This document shows positions 63,583 to 64,000 of a DNA stretch of 64,000 bases, piece after piece (position 1 is the stretch's first letter; every line of letters starts with the position of its first letter). The position numbers were made by a program, and so were the translations under genes. The DNA comes from Sphingopyxis sp. H053. GTDB lineage: Bacteria; Pseudomonadota; Alphaproteobacteria; Sphingomonadales; Sphingomonadaceae. The stretch covers positions 372,001 to 436,000 of the forward strand of contig NZ_LNRU01000003.1 in assembly GCF_001468225.1 (NCBI RefSeq), written 5' to 3'. The notes beneath the pieces were generated by a model. It was not told the origin of the DNA, searched no databases, and worked only from the letters and a program-made list of their open reading frames with translations.

Positions 63583-64000
63583 TCATTTGCAGGTCGCGGT
63601 GCCCGAACCCATTTGCCGCGTCGAACAGCTCGCGCCGCCGCCAAGCGTCACATCGCCCGACCCGAGGATGCGGATATCGGCCTTTCCGGTCGCCTGTGCG
63701 TCGACATTGCCCGATCCGGTGACCGATACCTCGAGCGTCGTTGCGACGAGCCCGTCGGCGTCGATATCGCCCGACCCGGTGACGCTGAGCTCGCCCGACC
63801 CGATCGTGCCGCTGCCGATCTCGATATCGCCCGATCCCGACACGGTGATGTCGGCGCGCTTGCCGGTCAGCTTGGCGACCTTCAGGTCGCCCGACCCGGT
63901 GACCACCGCCTCAACCGCGTCACCGTCGACCGCGTCGGCGTCGATCGTTCCCGATCCGGTCAGGCGCACCTTGTTCAGCCGAGGCAGGGTGATCGCGATA
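63583..64000 (-). CDS. GIN-domain (DUF2807) protein, 5' end outside window
   Basis: The leftward frame is open from the window edge to the stop at 63583. It encodes at least 138 residues of repeated short strands with the near-periodic core VTGSGD (LTGSGTIDADAV, VTGSGDLKVAKL, VSGSGDIEIGSG, VTGSGDIDADGL, VTGSGNVDAQAT, ILGSGDVTLGG). The C-terminus has a Cys pair (ASCSTRQ, TATCK). It continues beyond position 64000, so start and signal peptide are not visible. The GTG at 63969 is only an internal codon. It is paralogous to the gene at 62829. Confidence 0.85.
   Translation of the reverse strand, partial: IAITLPRLNKVRLTGSGTIDADAVDGDAVEAVVTGSGDLKVAKLTGKRADITVSGSGDIEIGSGTIGSGELSVTGSGDIDADGLVATTLEVSVTGSGNVDAQATGKADIRILGSGDVTLGGGASCSTRQMGSGTATCK

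Overview
The window looks like chromosomal DNA of a high-GC alphaproteobacterium, most likely a sphingomonad of the Sphingopyxis/Sphingomonas type. I infer this from the dense GC-rich coding, two large carbohydrate-type TonB-dependent receptors, an oxidative (non-Leloir) galactose pathway, short Flp-type pilins, an Anbu proteasome-like cluster, and GC-rich inverted repeats built around CCCGGACTTGATCCGGG. No rRNA operon, CRISPR array, transposase or phage gene was seen. One tRNA gene (Arg, CCT anticodon) is present.

Positions 1-8.9 kb are accessory. They hold a truncated coiled-coil/beta-barrel protein translationally coupled to a Crp/Fnr regulator, a free-standing LuxR-type DNA-binding domain, a PRC-barrel protein, and a cytochrome b561 gene broken by a single-base frameshift. 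Then come several small unknown proteins, two divergent GH130-type proteins, a 5'-truncated remnant of a family-4 glycosyltransferase C-terminal domain, and a membrane GGDEF diguanylate cyclase.

Positions 8.9-29.2 kb form one large sugar-utilisation locus. Two TonB receptors and secreted GH43 (two, plus a third GH43-like protein), GH5 and esterase enzymes would capture and cleave a polysaccharide. A secreted aldose epimerase and an SSS symporter would handle the sugar. A complete De Ley-Doudoroff route can then be assembled: galactose dehydrogenase, lactonase, IlvD/Edd dehydratase, 2-keto-3-deoxygalactonate kinase (dgoK) and the phosphate-cleaving aldolase (dgoA). A FadR-type GntR regulator sits in the middle. 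AT-rich islands with short dyads mark each promoter, including a DgoR-like TTTGTAATACAAA site before the first receptor.

Positions 29.4-51.5 kb are mainly housekeeping. They include tRNA-Arg; comF-grxC-DUF1178; a BioC-like methyltransferase; a MutT hydrolase; two Flp pilins with a strong terminator; an M48 protease; xerD-accA with an uncharacterised exported protein upstream; aroK-aroB; radA-cvpA-NifU-like-CPA2 antiporter; and transaldolase. These are followed by a crotonase/thiolase pair behind a TTGACG-N4-CGTTAA site, an ALDH7-type dehydrogenase, and acetyl-CoA synthetase.

Positions 51.6-64 kb hold a serine hydrolase and the four-gene Anbu cluster (circularly permuted ATP-grasp, alpha-E protein, transglutaminase-like protein, Anbu protease). 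The Anbu cluster is the most interesting incompletely understood system here. Next come secA, a periplasmic protein with three TonB-C-like repeats, a papain-like-fold candidate, an SDR behind a second TTGACG-N4-CGTCAA site, and two tandem GIN-domain (DUF2807) proteins, the last cut by the window end.
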